From the NCBI GenBank assembly GCA_013812145.1, contig JACCTY010000135.1, positions 1 to 56,666 on the forward strand: DNA of 56,666 nucleotides, in the 5' to 3' direction. Numbering within the stretch: position 1 is the stretch's first letter; each line of letters starts with the position of its first letter. Positions 17,316-25,229 of the stretch are shown here, piece after piece. This stretch comes from Geodermatophilaceae bacterium. Its GTDB lineage: Bacteria; Actinomycetota; Actinomycetes; Mycobacteriales; Geodermatophilaceae. A program made the position numbers and the translations under genes. Under the pieces are notes generated by a model. It was not told the origin of the DNA. It saw nothing but the letters and a program-made list of their open reading frames with translations, and ran no database searches.

Positions 17316-18134
17316 ATGCTGTCGATCGGGACGTTCTCGCGAGCGACCCACGTGTCGATCCGGGCGCTGCGCCGCTACCACGAGCAGGGGCTGCTGGTGC
17401 CCGCCGAAGTCGACCCGGTCACCGGCTACCGGTCGTACCGGCGCGAGCAGATCCTCGATGCCCAGCTGATCCGCCGGCTCCGTGACCTCGACCTCCCGTT
17501 GGCTGCGGTCGGGCACATCGTGGACTCCCGCGACCCCGCGCTGACCGCGAAGGTGCTGGCCGAGCACCGCTTCGCGCTGGAGGAACGCCGCGCCGATCTG
17601 GACCGGATGCTGACGGATCTGGCCGGCCTGCTCGACGGCAGTGCGTCACTGGACGTCGGTAGCGTCCACGTCCGCCAGCAGCGAGCCGAACCGGTCATCG
17701 TGCTGCAAGGTCGGACGCCGGAGAGCGACTTCCGCGCGTTCTTCGGTCGGGCGTTCGCGCGACTCGGAGCCCATGCCGCCCGGCATGGGCTGACCGTGAC
17801 CGGCCCGGGTGGCGCGCGGTTCCCCGACCGGCAGTGGGACGGCGACGACGTCGAGGTCGAGGCGTTCCTGCCCGTCCGGGATCCGGTTGCCGTGGGCACG
17901 GTGCAGGCGGCTCGGTTGCCCGCTGGGCGGCTTGCCGTCGTGCTGCACGCGGGGGGGTACGACGGCATCGACGACGCGCATGCGGCGCTGGGCGATTGGG
18001 CGGCGGCCAACGGTGTCGAGCCGGCCGGCAGCCTTCAGGAGCTCTATCTGGTCAGTCCCGGTGACACCGCCGACCCGGCGGCCTGGCGCACCGAAGTGGG
18101 TTGGCTGGTGAGGAACGAGGAGGAACCGCTGTGA
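17316..18134 (+). CDS. MerR-family transcriptional regulator with GyrI-like effector domain
   Basis: The 272-residue protein has a MerR winged helix at the N-terminus (SIGTFSRATHVSIRALRRYH, then GLLVPAEVDPVTGYRSYRRE), a linking coiled-coil helix (about 75-115) and a C-terminal GyrI-like/AraC-type effector domain (about 125-270). This resembles the BmrR-type architecture for binding hydrophobic cations or drugs. It is preceded by a promoter with MerR spacing and overlaps the following VOC gene by GTGA, so the VOC protein is its likely co-regulated partner. Confidence 0.93.
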   Translation: MLSIGTFSRATHVSIRALRRYHEQGLLVPAEVDPVTGYRSYRREQILDAQLIRRLRDLDLPLAAVGHIVDSRDPALTAKVLAEHRFALEERRADLDRMLTDLAGLLDGSASLDVGSVHVRQQRAEPVIVLQGRTPESDFRAFFGRAFARLGAHAARHGLTVTGPGGARFPDRQWDGDDVEVEAFLPVRDPVAVGTVQAARLPAGRLAVVLHAGGYDGIDDAHAALGDWAAANGVEPAGSLQELYLVSPGDTADPAAWRTEVGWLVRNEEEPL

Positions 18135-18499
18135 TCGCATTGCGGCACGTTGCCGTCGACTGCCAGGACGCTGCGGCACTGGCCGCGTTCTGGTCGGCCG
18201 CTCTGGACCGGCCGGTCGACGAGGGGGCGAGCCCGTACTTCGCCAGCATCGGCATCCGGTTTCGCAGCCGCCAGCCGGCCTGGCTGTTCCTCAAGGTGCC
18301 GGAGCCGAAGGTGGCGAAGAACCGGATGCACGTCGACTTCGGCACCGACGACCGGGCCGCCGAGGTCGAGCGGCTGGTGAGCCTGGGGGCGAGCAGCCAT
18401 GGTGAGCACGACGAATATGGCACCCGGTGGACCGTGCTGGCCGATCCCGAGGGCAACGAGTTCTGCGTGGGCATGCCGTCGGCCGATCGGGCCGGGTAG
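18131..18499 (+). CDS. VOC (glyoxalase-like) family protein
   Basis: The 122-residue protein has two beta-alpha-beta-beta-beta units of the vicinal-oxygen-chelate fold: IALRHVAVDCQDAAALAAFW with ALDRPVDEG, then MHVDFGTDDRAAEVERLVSLG and TVLADPEGNEFCVG. Family members include glyoxalase-like enzymes and drug-binding or resistance proteins. The GTG start overlaps the MerR stop (GTGA), so translation is coupled. Substrate is unknown; pairing with a BmrR-like regulator hints at a ligand-binding or detoxification role. Confidence 0.9.
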   Translation: MIALRHVAVDCQDAAALAAFWSAALDRPVDEGASPYFASIGIRFRSRQPAWLFLKVPEPKVAKNRMHVDFGTDDRAAEVERLVSLGASSHGEHDEYGTRWTVLADPEGNEFCVGMPSADRAG

Positions 18500-18520
18500 G
18501 TGCGGGGCTTACGACTCAAC

Positions 18521-18539
18521 GGTCGGGCTTCGCCCGACC
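18521..18539 (+). terminator. Stem-loop after the MerR-VOC operon
   Basis: GGTCGGGC and GCCCGACC form an 8-bp perfect stem with a 3-base TTC loop, 21 bases after the VOC stop. There is no T-run, which is usual for high-GC actinobacterial terminators. It lies just before the inverted-repeat element at 18551. Confidence 0.5.
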
Positions 18540-18550
18540 TGGCGGAGCTG

Positions 18551-18716
18551 TCAGGTTCGTCGGCATGTGGTCGAGCGTGGTCGTCAACGCTTGGGATCCC
18601 GGCCACCGGGCCAAGGACCAAAAGGTGCCACCGCGGCGAACACCCGGAAACCGGGCTCACCGAGGTTCGGCGACGGCGAACCGAAACCCCGGCGAACGTA
18701 CGGTCCTGACCGCTAG
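18551..18716. repeat. MITE-like dispersed repeat, shorter diverged copy
   Basis: The segment from about 18598 to 18716 aligns clearly (by eye about four of five bases identical) with the reverse complement of the element at 23435-23743. Shared blocks are GGCCACCGGGC, CCAAAAGGTGCCACCGCGGC, TCGGCGACGGCGAACCGAAA and CCTGACCrCTAG. The left end (TCAGGTTCGTCGG at 18551) matches the other terminus, so this copy has lost most of its centre. The right end CTAG supplies the TAG stop codon of the neighbouring minus-strand gene. No open frame of its own is credible. Confidence 0.7.
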
Positions 18717-19567
18717 TCGGTCATGAAGAAGCCGACCTTGATCGTCTGGTTTCCGCTCACTTCCAATGCCAGCACCTCGAGCTCATATGCGGTGTCCGGC
18801 TCCAGGAACTCCACCGGGACGCTCAAGGAGTTCACGTCCGGTGCAACATGCACGTCGAAGGTGGGCCGGGAGAATCCGTTGGGATCATCTTCGGCCTCCT
18901 TGGTGATGATGACTTCGTATCCGGTGATCGTGATCGGTCTGCCGTCGATGGTTCTAGTCACGTCCTTCCAGGTGACGACCAATCCGTCGACCGGGACGGT
19001 TGCGTCTGCGGCGAGCTCAGGCTCCGCAGTCAGCGGGGGAGCGGTGACGACGGGCGGCGTCGGCACGTCGTGGGTGAACGTGGCGGAACCGAAGAGCTGC
19101 TCGCCTTCGAACGTCGTGCCGCGCACCGAGTACTCGCCCTCCGGGAAGGCAGCCGCCAGGTCGGCAAAGGAGAATTCCGACCTGGGCGGTTCTCTGGACT
19201 CGAAGAAGATGCCTCCCATCGTGAGGTCCTTCAGCTGCGCTTGCGGATTCACGGCCAGCACCTGCTCCCCGTTCGGATCGAAGACGCACAGCCGGGACCA
19301 GCCGTGATCATCAAAGGCGCCATGAATGCCGATGTCGTCGTCGGTGGCGTTGTACTCGATGAACATCTTGGCACTGGCGATCTCGACCTTGGGCTTGTTG
19401 GCTGCGTGCCTGCAGGTTGCCCAGGCGGTCGGCGGGGGCGTCGGGCCCGCGGAACTTACGCCGGTAGCCGACGCCACTCCGGTTGCCGCGGCGAAGCACG
19501 ATGCCACCAGCGTGACGATCGCGACCGGAACGACGAACTTCGGTATCCGCACCGCCGGAACCCTCAT
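18713..19567 (-). CDS. Secreted protein with fibronectin type III-like C-terminal domain
   Basis: The 284-residue product starts with a Sec signal peptide (VVPVAIVTLVASCFAAATGV, cleavage near ASA) and should be extracellular. A first domain (about 45-165) contains KMFIEYNATDDDIGIHGAF and LCVFDPNGEQVL; a second (about 170-284) reads VVTWKDVTRTIDGRPITITGYEV and TAYELEVLALEVSGNQT, the pattern of a fibronectin type III fold. The function is unknown. Start ATG 19567 has GAGGAG 9 bases upstream and is overlapped by a possible leader peptide. Its stop codon lies within the terminal CTAG of the repeat at 18551-18716, so the original C-terminus may have differed. Confidence 0.8.
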   Translation of the reverse strand: MRVPAVRIPKFVVPVAIVTLVASCFAAATGVASATGVSSAGPTPPPTAWATCRHAANKPKVEIASAKMFIEYNATDDDIGIHGAFDDHGWSRLCVFDPNGEQVLAVNPQAQLKDLTMGGIFFESREPPRSEFSFADLAAAFPEGEYSVRGTTFEGEQLFGSATFTHDVPTPPVVTAPPLTAEPELAADATVPVDGLVVTWKDVTRTIDGRPITITGYEVIITKEAEDDPNGFSRPTFDVHVAPDVNSLSVPVEFLEPDTAYELEVLALEVSGNQTIKVGFFMTD

Positions 19568-19632
19568 AGCTGCCCGCTCCTCAATTGAATAACACCCTCA
19601 GCGGTCGAATGCCCGCTGTTGTCATGCCGCAT
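19564..19632 (-). CDS. Possible 22-aa leader peptide coupled to the secreted-protein gene
   Basis: ATG 19632 is preceded by a strong ribosome-binding site (AAAAGGAG, 5 bases away) and opens a 22-codon frame encoding MRHDNSGHSTAEGVIQLRSG followed by QL. Its TGA overlaps the ATG of the secreted-protein gene (ATGA), an arrangement typical of translational coupling. The peptide has no run of rare or repeated amino acids, so classical attenuation is not evident. This is a weak call resting on the ribosome-binding site and the overlap only. Confidence 0.35.
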   Translation of the reverse strand: MRHDNSGHSTAEGVIQLRSGQL

Positions 19633-19808
19633 GTCAGCTCCTTTTTTTCGCCTCGTCGCCGGTATGTCCGGCGGTGACCGCATCGTGCTCAGGTCCACCT
19701 GAATTGGCGCTGAAGCACGGTGCTCTGCGGAGTCGGCGGACGGTAACTGTGCGGTGGGGTCCGCTCGTCGGCTGACGTGAGCTCTGCCTTGAGGGATTCT
19801 GCGGTGAT

Positions 19809-20702
19809 TCAGTCGGCGGGCTGCGCCGCCGAGGAGATCGCAGCCGCGGTCCGTCGCCGCCGGATGAACAATGCGACTCCTGCCAGGACGGCCGCAGTCG
19901 CCAGGAACGGCAGCGCCGCGCCGAGCAGCGTCAAGAGCGTCACGCCGACGGTCACGAACGCGTCCCAGCCGCCGGCCAGCCCGGACAGGAAGCCGGCCGG
20001 CTCGTCACCGGGCTCCTCGGCCTGCTCGGCCAGCAGGTGCAACGTCACGGTCGCGAGGGCAACCTGATCGTTGAGCGCCCGCTGCTGGGCCTGCAGGGAC
20101 TCCAGCTCGGTCTCCCGGCCGGCCAGTTCTCGTTCGAGCGTGACCAGATCGGTGATGTCGCTCGCATCGGCGATCAACCCTCGCAGTCGGTCAAGGCTGG
20201 CCTGCAGGCTCGCTACCCGCGAGTCGACGTCGGCGACAACGGTGGTGACGTCCTCCGAGCGAACCGAGCGCGACAGCTCCTCGCCAAGGTCGGCCAGGCC
20301 GGCCAGCACGTCGTCGACGTCGGCCGGGGGCACTCGCAGTACGAGGTCGGCGGTCTGCCGCTCGGCCACGCCGCCTCGGACGTCACCGCTGATCTGCCCG
20401 CCTGCGGTGGTGACGAGTTGGCTGGCCCGTTCGGCGTCTCTGCTGACATCGGAGCTGCGCACGGTGATTTCAGCGGTCGTGATGACCTCGCGTTCGAGCG
20501 CCGCGGGACCGAAAGGCAGCTGGTTGCCGATGCCCTCGTCGCCGCCGCCGCCCCCGGAGTTGTCCTCGCCACCGATGGCGGCTTCCCCACCGCCGTCGCC
20601 TCCGGCAGTGGTTTGGCTGTCGCCGCCTCCGCTGCAGCCGGTCAGAGCAAGGCCAACAGCCATAGCAAGAATGATCAGGAAACGCGCGCGGGCGCTGGTC
20701 AT
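19809..20702 (-). CDS. DUF4349 domain-containing lipoprotein
   Basis: The 297-residue protein begins with a lipoprotein signal peptide ending LALTGCSGGG, followed by a Gly-rich linker, then the DUF4349 region: REVITTAEITVRSSDVSRDA, AGGQISGDVRGG, LVLRVPPADVDDVLAGLADLG and a coiled coil (about 180-235, LASLQASLDRLRG-like heptads). It ends in a transmembrane helix (about 255-282) with an Arg-rich tail inside, so it is anchored at both ends. The function is unknown. ATG 20702 is chosen for its GGGAGC ribosome-binding site. A DUF4349 gene between hemE and hemY is a familiar actinobacterial arrangement. Confidence 0.9.
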   Translation of the reverse strand: MTSARARFLIILAMAVGLALTGCSGGGDSQTTAGGDGGGEAAIGGEDNSGGGGGDEGIGNQLPFGPAALEREVITTAEITVRSSDVSRDAERASQLVTTAGGQISGDVRGGVAERQTADLVLRVPPADVDDVLAGLADLGEELSRSVRSEDVTTVVADVDSRVASLQASLDRLRGLIADASDITDLVTLERELAGRETELESLQAQQRALNDQVALATVTLHLLAEQAEEPGDEPAGFLSGLAGGWDAFVTVGVTLLTLLGAALPFLATAAVLAGVALFIRRRRTAAAISSAAQPAD

Positions 20703-20793
20703 CGTGAGCTCCCATCGTCTGTGGTTGCTGCTCTGACGGGACGTGCCGCCGCCCGGTTCCGGTGGCAGGTCACAGATGGGTGACGATGCACGC

Positions 20794-22212
20794 ATGCCAC
20801 AGCGGAGGGTCGTCGTCGTGGGCGCGGGCATCGCCGGCCTCGCCGCCGCCTACGAGCTGTCCCGTACGGCGCCGCCCGGCACCGAGATCCTGGTACTTGA
20901 GGGCAGCCGCCGCGTCGGCGGCAAGCTCGCGGTGTCCGAGATCGCCGGCGTGCCGCTGGACGAGGGCGCTGAGGCGGCGTTGGCCCGGGTACCCGAGGTG
21001 ATCGACCTCATGACCGACCTCGGGCTCGGCGCCGACATCGTCTACCCGGCGACAACCAGCGCCTCGATCGCCGTGCAGGGCATCCTGCGGCCGGTCCCCG
21101 CCGGGACGCTGCTCGGCGTACCGGCGGATCTGGACGCCCTGCGCGCCTCTAGCCTGCTGAGCGGGGATGGTTTCGCGGCGGTCGCGCACGATCTGAGCAC
21201 GCCCGGCTCTCCGGTCACCGAGGACGTCTCGGTCGGGACGCTGATCGGCGACCGGCTGGGACCGGAGCTTCTCGCCCGCCTCGTCGAGCCCCTGCTCGGA
21301 GGTGTGTACGCCGGCCGCACCGAGCTGCTCTCCGTGCAGGCGACGATGCCGGCGCTGGCCGTCCAGCTACGCCGCCACGGGTCGGTCATCGAAGCAGCCC
21401 GGGCCGCCCGTTCGGACACGCCGGCCGCCGAGGGTCCGGTGTTCGCCACGCTGCGCGGCGGGCTGGCTCGGCTGGCCTTGACCCTTGCCGAGCAGCCAGG
21501 CATCACCGTCCGCACCGAGACGCCGGTACGCGAGCTCACCCGAACCTCCACGGGCTTCCGGCTGGTGGTGGGACCGGCGCCGCAGCCGATCGTCGTCGAG
21601 GCCGACGCTGTGGTGCTCGCCGTACCGGCGAACAAGGCCGAGCCGCTCCTCGCGGCTGTCGCGCCCCGTGCCGCGGTGGAGCTGGCCGGCATCGCGGTGG
21701 CGAGCATGGCCGTCGTCACCCTCGCGGTGCCGCGACAGGCGTTTCCCCCGGGAAGCGGTCTGCTCGTCGCCGGCGGCGGGGCCGTCAAAGCGGTGACCTT
21801 TTCGTCGCAGAAGTGGGCGCACCTCGACACCGGCGAGCACGTGTTCATCCGGGCGTCGATCGGCCGTCGCGGCGAGGAACACGTGTTGCATCGTGCGGAC
21901 GACGAACTCATAAATGTGGCGGTCGCCGAGCTGGGCGAGCTGGTCGGCCTTTCTGGCCAACCCGTTGATGCCCGCGTCAGCCGGTGGGGCGGGGGACTGC
22001 CGCAGTACGACGTCGGCCACGTCGACCGCGTCCGCCGCATCCTCGCCGCGGTTGCGGAGGTCCGAGGGCTGGTTGTGTGCGGGGCGGCGTACGACGGTGT
22101 CGGGGTGGCCGCGTGTATCCGCGGCGCCCAGCAGGCGGCGCAGGAGATCGAGGACCAGTTGCGCCGCAGCGCGCACGCCGCCGCCGCGGCGGTTCAGGGC
22201 AGGGGACAATAG
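20794..22212 (+). CDS. hemY: Coproporphyrinogen III / protoporphyrinogen oxidase (HemY/CgoX family)
   Basis: This 472-residue FAD-dependent oxidase aromatises the porphyrinogen ring; in actinobacteria the physiological substrate is coproporphyrinogen III (CgoX). It has the dinucleotide-binding N-terminus [18 protein letters not shown] and [10 protein letters not shown], a HemY-like middle ([31 protein letters not shown]), and the C-terminal FAD motif [13 protein letters not shown] with [19 protein letters not shown] 20794 gives the usual start; another ATG lies 18 bases upstream. hemQ begins 4 bp downstream and completes the pathway. Confidence 0.95.
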   Translation: MPQRRVVVVGAGIAGLAAAYELSRTAPPGTEILVLEGSRRVGGKLAVSEIAGVPLDEGAEAALARVPEVIDLMTDLGLGADIVYPATTSASIAVQGILRPVPAGTLLGVPADLDALRASSLLSGDGFAAVAHDLSTPGSPVTEDVSVGTLIGDRLGPELLARLVEPLLGGVYAGRTELLSVQATMPALAVQLRRHGSVIEAARAARSDTPAAEGPVFATLRGGLARLALTLAEQPGITVRTETPVRELTRTSTGFRLVVGPAPQPIVVEADAVVLAVPANKAEPLLAAVAPRAAVELAGIAVASMAVVTLAVPRQAFPPGSGLLVAGGGAVKAVTFSSQKWAHLDTGEHVFIRASIGRRGEEHVLHRADDELINVAVAELGELVGLSGQPVDARVSRWGGGLPQYDVGHVDRVRRILAAVAEVRGLVVCGAAYDGVGVAACIRGAQQAAQEIEDQLRRSAHAAAAAVQGRGQ

Positions 22213-22216
22213 GGGA

Positions 22217-22912
22217 ATGGCGGACGGCAAACGGGCCCGAGAACTGAACCAGGTCATCCGATACACGATGTGGTCGGTGTTCCGTGCCGCCGCCCCGATC
22301 GGCGACGACCGGCGGGAGGCCGTGGCGGCAGAGGTCGAGGACCTGATCGAGCAGTTGCGGGCCAAGGATGTCGTCGTCCGTGGGACCTACGACGTCTCCG
22401 GGCTCCGAGCGGACGCTGACTACCTGATCTGGTGGCACGCCCCGGCCGCCGGGGATCTGCAGGAGGCGTACAGCCGCTTCCGGCGCACGGAGCTCGGGCG
22501 GGCCAGCGAGCCGGTGTGGTCTCAGTTGGCCTTGCACCGGCCGGCGGAGTTCAACAAGAGCCACGTCCCGGCGTTCCTCGCCGACGAGGACCCCAAGGCG
22601 TTCGTCTGCGTCTACCCCTTTGTCCGCTCGTACGAGTGGTACCTGCTCGAGGACGGCGATCGGCGGGCAATGCTGGCCGAGCACGGCCGGATGGCGCGTG
22701 ACTTCCCCGATGTACGCGCCAACACCGTGGCGTCGTTCGCCCTTGGCGACTACGAGTGGATGCTCGCTTTCGAAGCGGACGAGCTGCACCGGATCGTCGA
22801 CTTGATGCGGGAGCTGCGGGCCTCTACGGCGCGGCGGCATGTTCGCGAGGAGGTGCCGTTCTACACCGGCGCCCGCAAGCCGATCGCCGAACTCGTCGCG
22901 GCGCTTCCCTAG
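22217..22912 (+). CDS. hemQ: Coproheme decarboxylase (HemQ, chlorite-dismutase family)
   Basis: HemQ decarboxylates coproheme to haem b with peroxide, the last step of the coproporphyrin-dependent pathway. The 231-residue length is typical. Recognisable stretches are [11 protein letters not shown], the [18 protein letters not shown] strand, [20 protein letters not shown] and [13 protein letters not shown] with the catalytic-Tyr region, followed by [18 protein letters not shown] (probable proximal His) and [20 protein letters not shown]. It starts 4 bp after hemY behind AGGGGA. No ferrochelatase gene is in this window, so it must lie elsewhere. Confidence 0.95.
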   Translation: MADGKRARELNQVIRYTMWSVFRAAAPIGDDRREAVAAEVEDLIEQLRAKDVVVRGTYDVSGLRADADYLIWWHAPAAGDLQEAYSRFRRTELGRASEPVWSQLALHRPAEFNKSHVPAFLADEDPKAFVCVYPFVRSYEWYLLEDGDRRAMLAEHGRMARDFPDVRANTVASFALGDYEWMLAFEADELHRIVDLMRELRASTARRHVREEVPFYTGARKPIAELVAALP

Positions 22913-23434
22913 TCGGCTTACTGCGCTGCGAGGCGTCCACGCCGGACCCTGGCGTGCACGCCGCATACGACGGTCCCCGGTTTCGGCCGACATCGGGATG
23001 CTCGCGGTTCTATTACGCGCACGCCACTGTCAGCGCGAGCGGATGGCCAGCCTGGCCGACTGTCTGGCGGCGGGCAACCGGGCACCGGACGCCCGGCTCG
23101 CGACTGCTGACCCCGAGCTGGCGACCATTCGCGCCGAAACGGCAGTCTGCTGTCGCTCCCGGACAGCTCCGGAGGAATGCCGTAGAGCGCAAGCAGCATC
23201 GACTCGTGAGCCTCCTCAAGCTGGCTGACCGGTCTGTCCGAAGGACGCCCAGGTCGTGACGGGTGAAGATCATTAGGGCAAGTGGGGGTATCCCAACCGA
23301 TGAATACCCCGATCTGGCCGTGTTGGTCATAAAGTGCCGTGCCGTGCCGCGCCGCCGGAAGTGCGATCTGGTGCCCGTCGGTGGGCGATGAGCCGCTCGC
23401 CAGGCAATGAGGCCAAGGTTTGGTGGTATCGGCG
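22913..23434. other. Intergenic stretch with no recognisable gene
   Basis: About 520 bp between hemQ and the inverted-repeat element. Open frames exist on both strands, but none has a ribosome-binding site, a recognisable domain or consistent codon use. One small feature stands out: GGGGTAT / ATACCCC at about 23285-23310 could form a hairpin. The msrB gene that often follows hemQ is instead 5.4 kb away in the opposite orientation, so this region was probably disrupted by insertions. Confidence 0.5.
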
Positions 23435-23743
23435 CTAGTGGTCAGGAACGTGAGTTCGTCGGGGTTTCGGTTCGCCGTCGCCGAGGCCCGGGGAGCCCGT
23501 TGCGGGCTGCTCGCCGCGGTGGCACCTTTTGGCCCTTTGCCCGGTGGCCGGCCGGATGCAGTGGACCGAAAGGTGCCGCTTGTCGGCTGTTTGTGGCATC
23601 TTTCGGTCCACTGCTGCGGCCCACATCACGCATTGGACCGAAAAGTGCCACCCGAAGACGCCCTCGAGTGCGCCGCCGCCTTCACACCTCAGTGACGACC
23701 AAGCGTGACCCAACCCCGACGAACCTGCGGTCCTGACCACTAG
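23435..23743. repeat. MITE-like element with inverted terminal repeats, 309 bp
   Basis: The element is bounded by CTAG and has inverted ends of about 32 bp: CTAGTGGTCAGGAACGTGAG at 23435 and the complementary CTGCGGTCCTGACCACTAG at the right end, both continuing into TTCGTCGGGGTT; about five mismatches in 32. Inside are four copies of a motif close to GGACCGAAAGGTGCCAC in alternating orientation, two of which form a 19-bp inverted repeat (23559-23577 and 23595-23613). It encodes no protein. A shorter diverged relative lies at 18551-18716, which shows that it belongs to a dispersed family. Confidence 0.75.
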
Positions 23744-24170
23744 CCGACTGGCCCACTCTGGAGGGCCGGCCTGGTTCCGATAATGGCCGTGGCGTCCAGC
23801 TCGTCAGACCTGGCCACCCGCGGGATCAGCCCGTTGCGGGCGACGGTTTCGAGGGTCTGCGGCACCTGGCGGTCGCTCGTCTCGAGTTCCTTGAGCAGAT
23901 CTCGTTGAGGATCACGCGGTGGCCGTCTCACATCACGACGCCACGCCTACCAGCGGGGAACCGAACACCACGTCCCTCAGTGTCAGGATCGCCTTGGCGT
24001 CATCGGCTCGCTCCACCACGTCTTGCCGAGTTCTGGCCTGGTCCCCTTGTGCGGCCGGTGATGCCGACGGACCGACCCGGCGTGGCTTGATAGGAGCGTG
24101 GCGTCGCCCCAACTGAGAGGTGCCCGCCGGGCCGGTCGTGTCACCCCATCCCACGAAGGGAGACAAGACC
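23744..24170. other. Non-coding leader of the IS110-type element and adjoining unassigned sequence
   Basis: No credible gene is seen. The right part (about 24000-24170) is the non-coding region immediately upstream of the IS110 transposase; in this family such a leader commonly carries the bridge (seek) RNA that pairs with donor and target DNA. The segment TTGATAGGAGCGTGG at 24088-24102 resembles TTGACATAGGAGCAAGTGG just after the transposase stop. The left part (23744-23930) contains a 63-codon minus-strand open frame without a supporting start signal. The precise left end of the IS could not be set. Confidence 0.45.
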
Positions 24171-25229
24171 ATGGTGATTGTCGGCATCGATGCGCACAAG
24201 CGCAGCCACACGGCGGTCGCCGTCGATGAGGTCGGACGCAAGCTCGGTCAGCACACGACCGGCACAACCAGCGAGGATCACCTCGCGCTGCTGGCCTGGG
24301 CTGAGCAGTTCGGCGCTGAACGGCTGTGGGCGGTAGAGGACTGCCGACACCTGTCCCGCCGGCTCGAACGAGACCTACTCGGCGCCGGCGAGCCGATCGT
24401 GCGTGTCCCGACCAAGTTGATGGCGCGCGAGCGTAACTCCGCGCGCAGCTACGGAAAGTCCGATCCGATCGACGCGCTGGCCGTCGCCCGAGCCGCGGTG
24501 CGTGAACCCGATCTGCCCAAGGCGCAGCTCGACGGACCGGCCCGGACTGTTCGCCTCCTGATCGACCACCGTGAGCATCTCGTCGCCGAGCGGACCCGTG
24601 TGATCAACCGGCTCCGCTGGCATCTGCACGAGCTTGACCCCGGTAACGAACCCCCCGCCCGCACCCTGTGGCGACCTAAGCACCTCACCGCGGTATCCGC
24701 GCAACTCGACCAGCTCGACGGCGTCGTCGCCCGCCTGGCCCGCGCTCTGGTCGAGCGATGCCGCCAGCTCACCGAGCAAATCCATGTCCTCGACGACGAA
24801 CTCGAGCCACTCGTCAAACACCTCGCACCGGCACTCCTCGACCTCTGCGGCTGCTCCACACTGACCGCGGCAAAGATCCTCGGCGAGACCGCCGATGTCC
24901 GCCGCTTCCGGTCCCGTCATGCCTTCGCCCGGCACAACGGCACCGCACCGTTGCCGGTCTGGTCGAGCAACCATGCACGGCATCGCCTCAGCCGCACCGG
25001 CAACCGTCAACTCAACACCGCGATCCACCGCATCGCGATCACTCAGGCCCGACATCACGAACCGGCCCGCCAGCTGCTCCAGCGCCGCCGCAACGGCGGC
25101 AAGAACAAGGCCGAGTCGATCCGGATCCTCAAACGCCGGCTCTCCGACGTCGTCTACCAAGCGCTACGCGCCGATGCACGCCCCAGCGCGCCGTCCCGAC
25201 TGAAGGCTGCCTGATTGACATAGGAGCAA
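24088..25229 (+). mobile_element. IS110-family insertion sequence (ends approximate)
   Basis: The element consists of the DEDD transposase gene plus flanking non-coding DNA. IS110 elements lack terminal inverted repeats, and none are seen. The coordinates given run between two similar TTGA-TAGGAGC segments (24088-24097 and about 25215-25227) and are only a minimum estimate; the real left end is probably further upstream. No target-site duplication could be identified. Confidence 0.6.
24171..25214 (+). CDS. IS110-family DEDD transposase
   Basis: The 347-residue enzyme is full length for the family. Its N-terminal RuvC-like DEDD domain shows VIVGIDAHKRSHTAVAVDE, AVEDC and KSDPIDALAVARAAV; a coiled-coil region follows (about 130-235), then the C-terminal transposase_20 domain with LLDLCGCSTLTAAKILGE, DVRRFRSRHAFARHNG and the Ser region SSNHARHRLSRTGNRQLN. 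No frameshift is seen, so it may be active. The start ATG 24171 has GGGAGA about 8 bases upstream. Related enzymes insert DNA under guidance of an element-encoded bridge RNA. Confidence 0.93.
   Translation: MVIVGIDAHKRSHTAVAVDEVGRKLGQHTTGTTSEDHLALLAWAEQFGAERLWAVEDCRHLSRRLERDLLGAGEPIVRVPTKLMARERNSARSYGKSDPIDALAVARAAVREPDLPKAQLDGPARTVRLLIDHREHLVAERTRVINRLRWHLHELDPGNEPPARTLWRPKHLTAVSAQLDQLDGVVARLARALVERCRQLTEQIHVLDDELEPLVKHLAPALLDLCGCSTLTAAKILGETADVRRFRSRHAFARHNGTAPLPVWSSNHARHRLSRTGNRQLNTAIHRIAITQARHHEPARQLLQRRRNGGKNKAESIRILKRRLSDVVYQALRADARPSAPSRLKAA

Noticed and set aside
22918-23330. Several overlapping open frames on both strands after hemQ
   Set aside because: None has a start signal, and their composition is Arg/Ser-rich as expected from wrong-frame translation of GC-rich DNA.
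23740-23931. 63-codon minus-strand open frame between the MITE-like element and the IS110 leader
   Set aside because: No ribosome-binding site or recognisable domain, and its 3' end lies in the repeat border.
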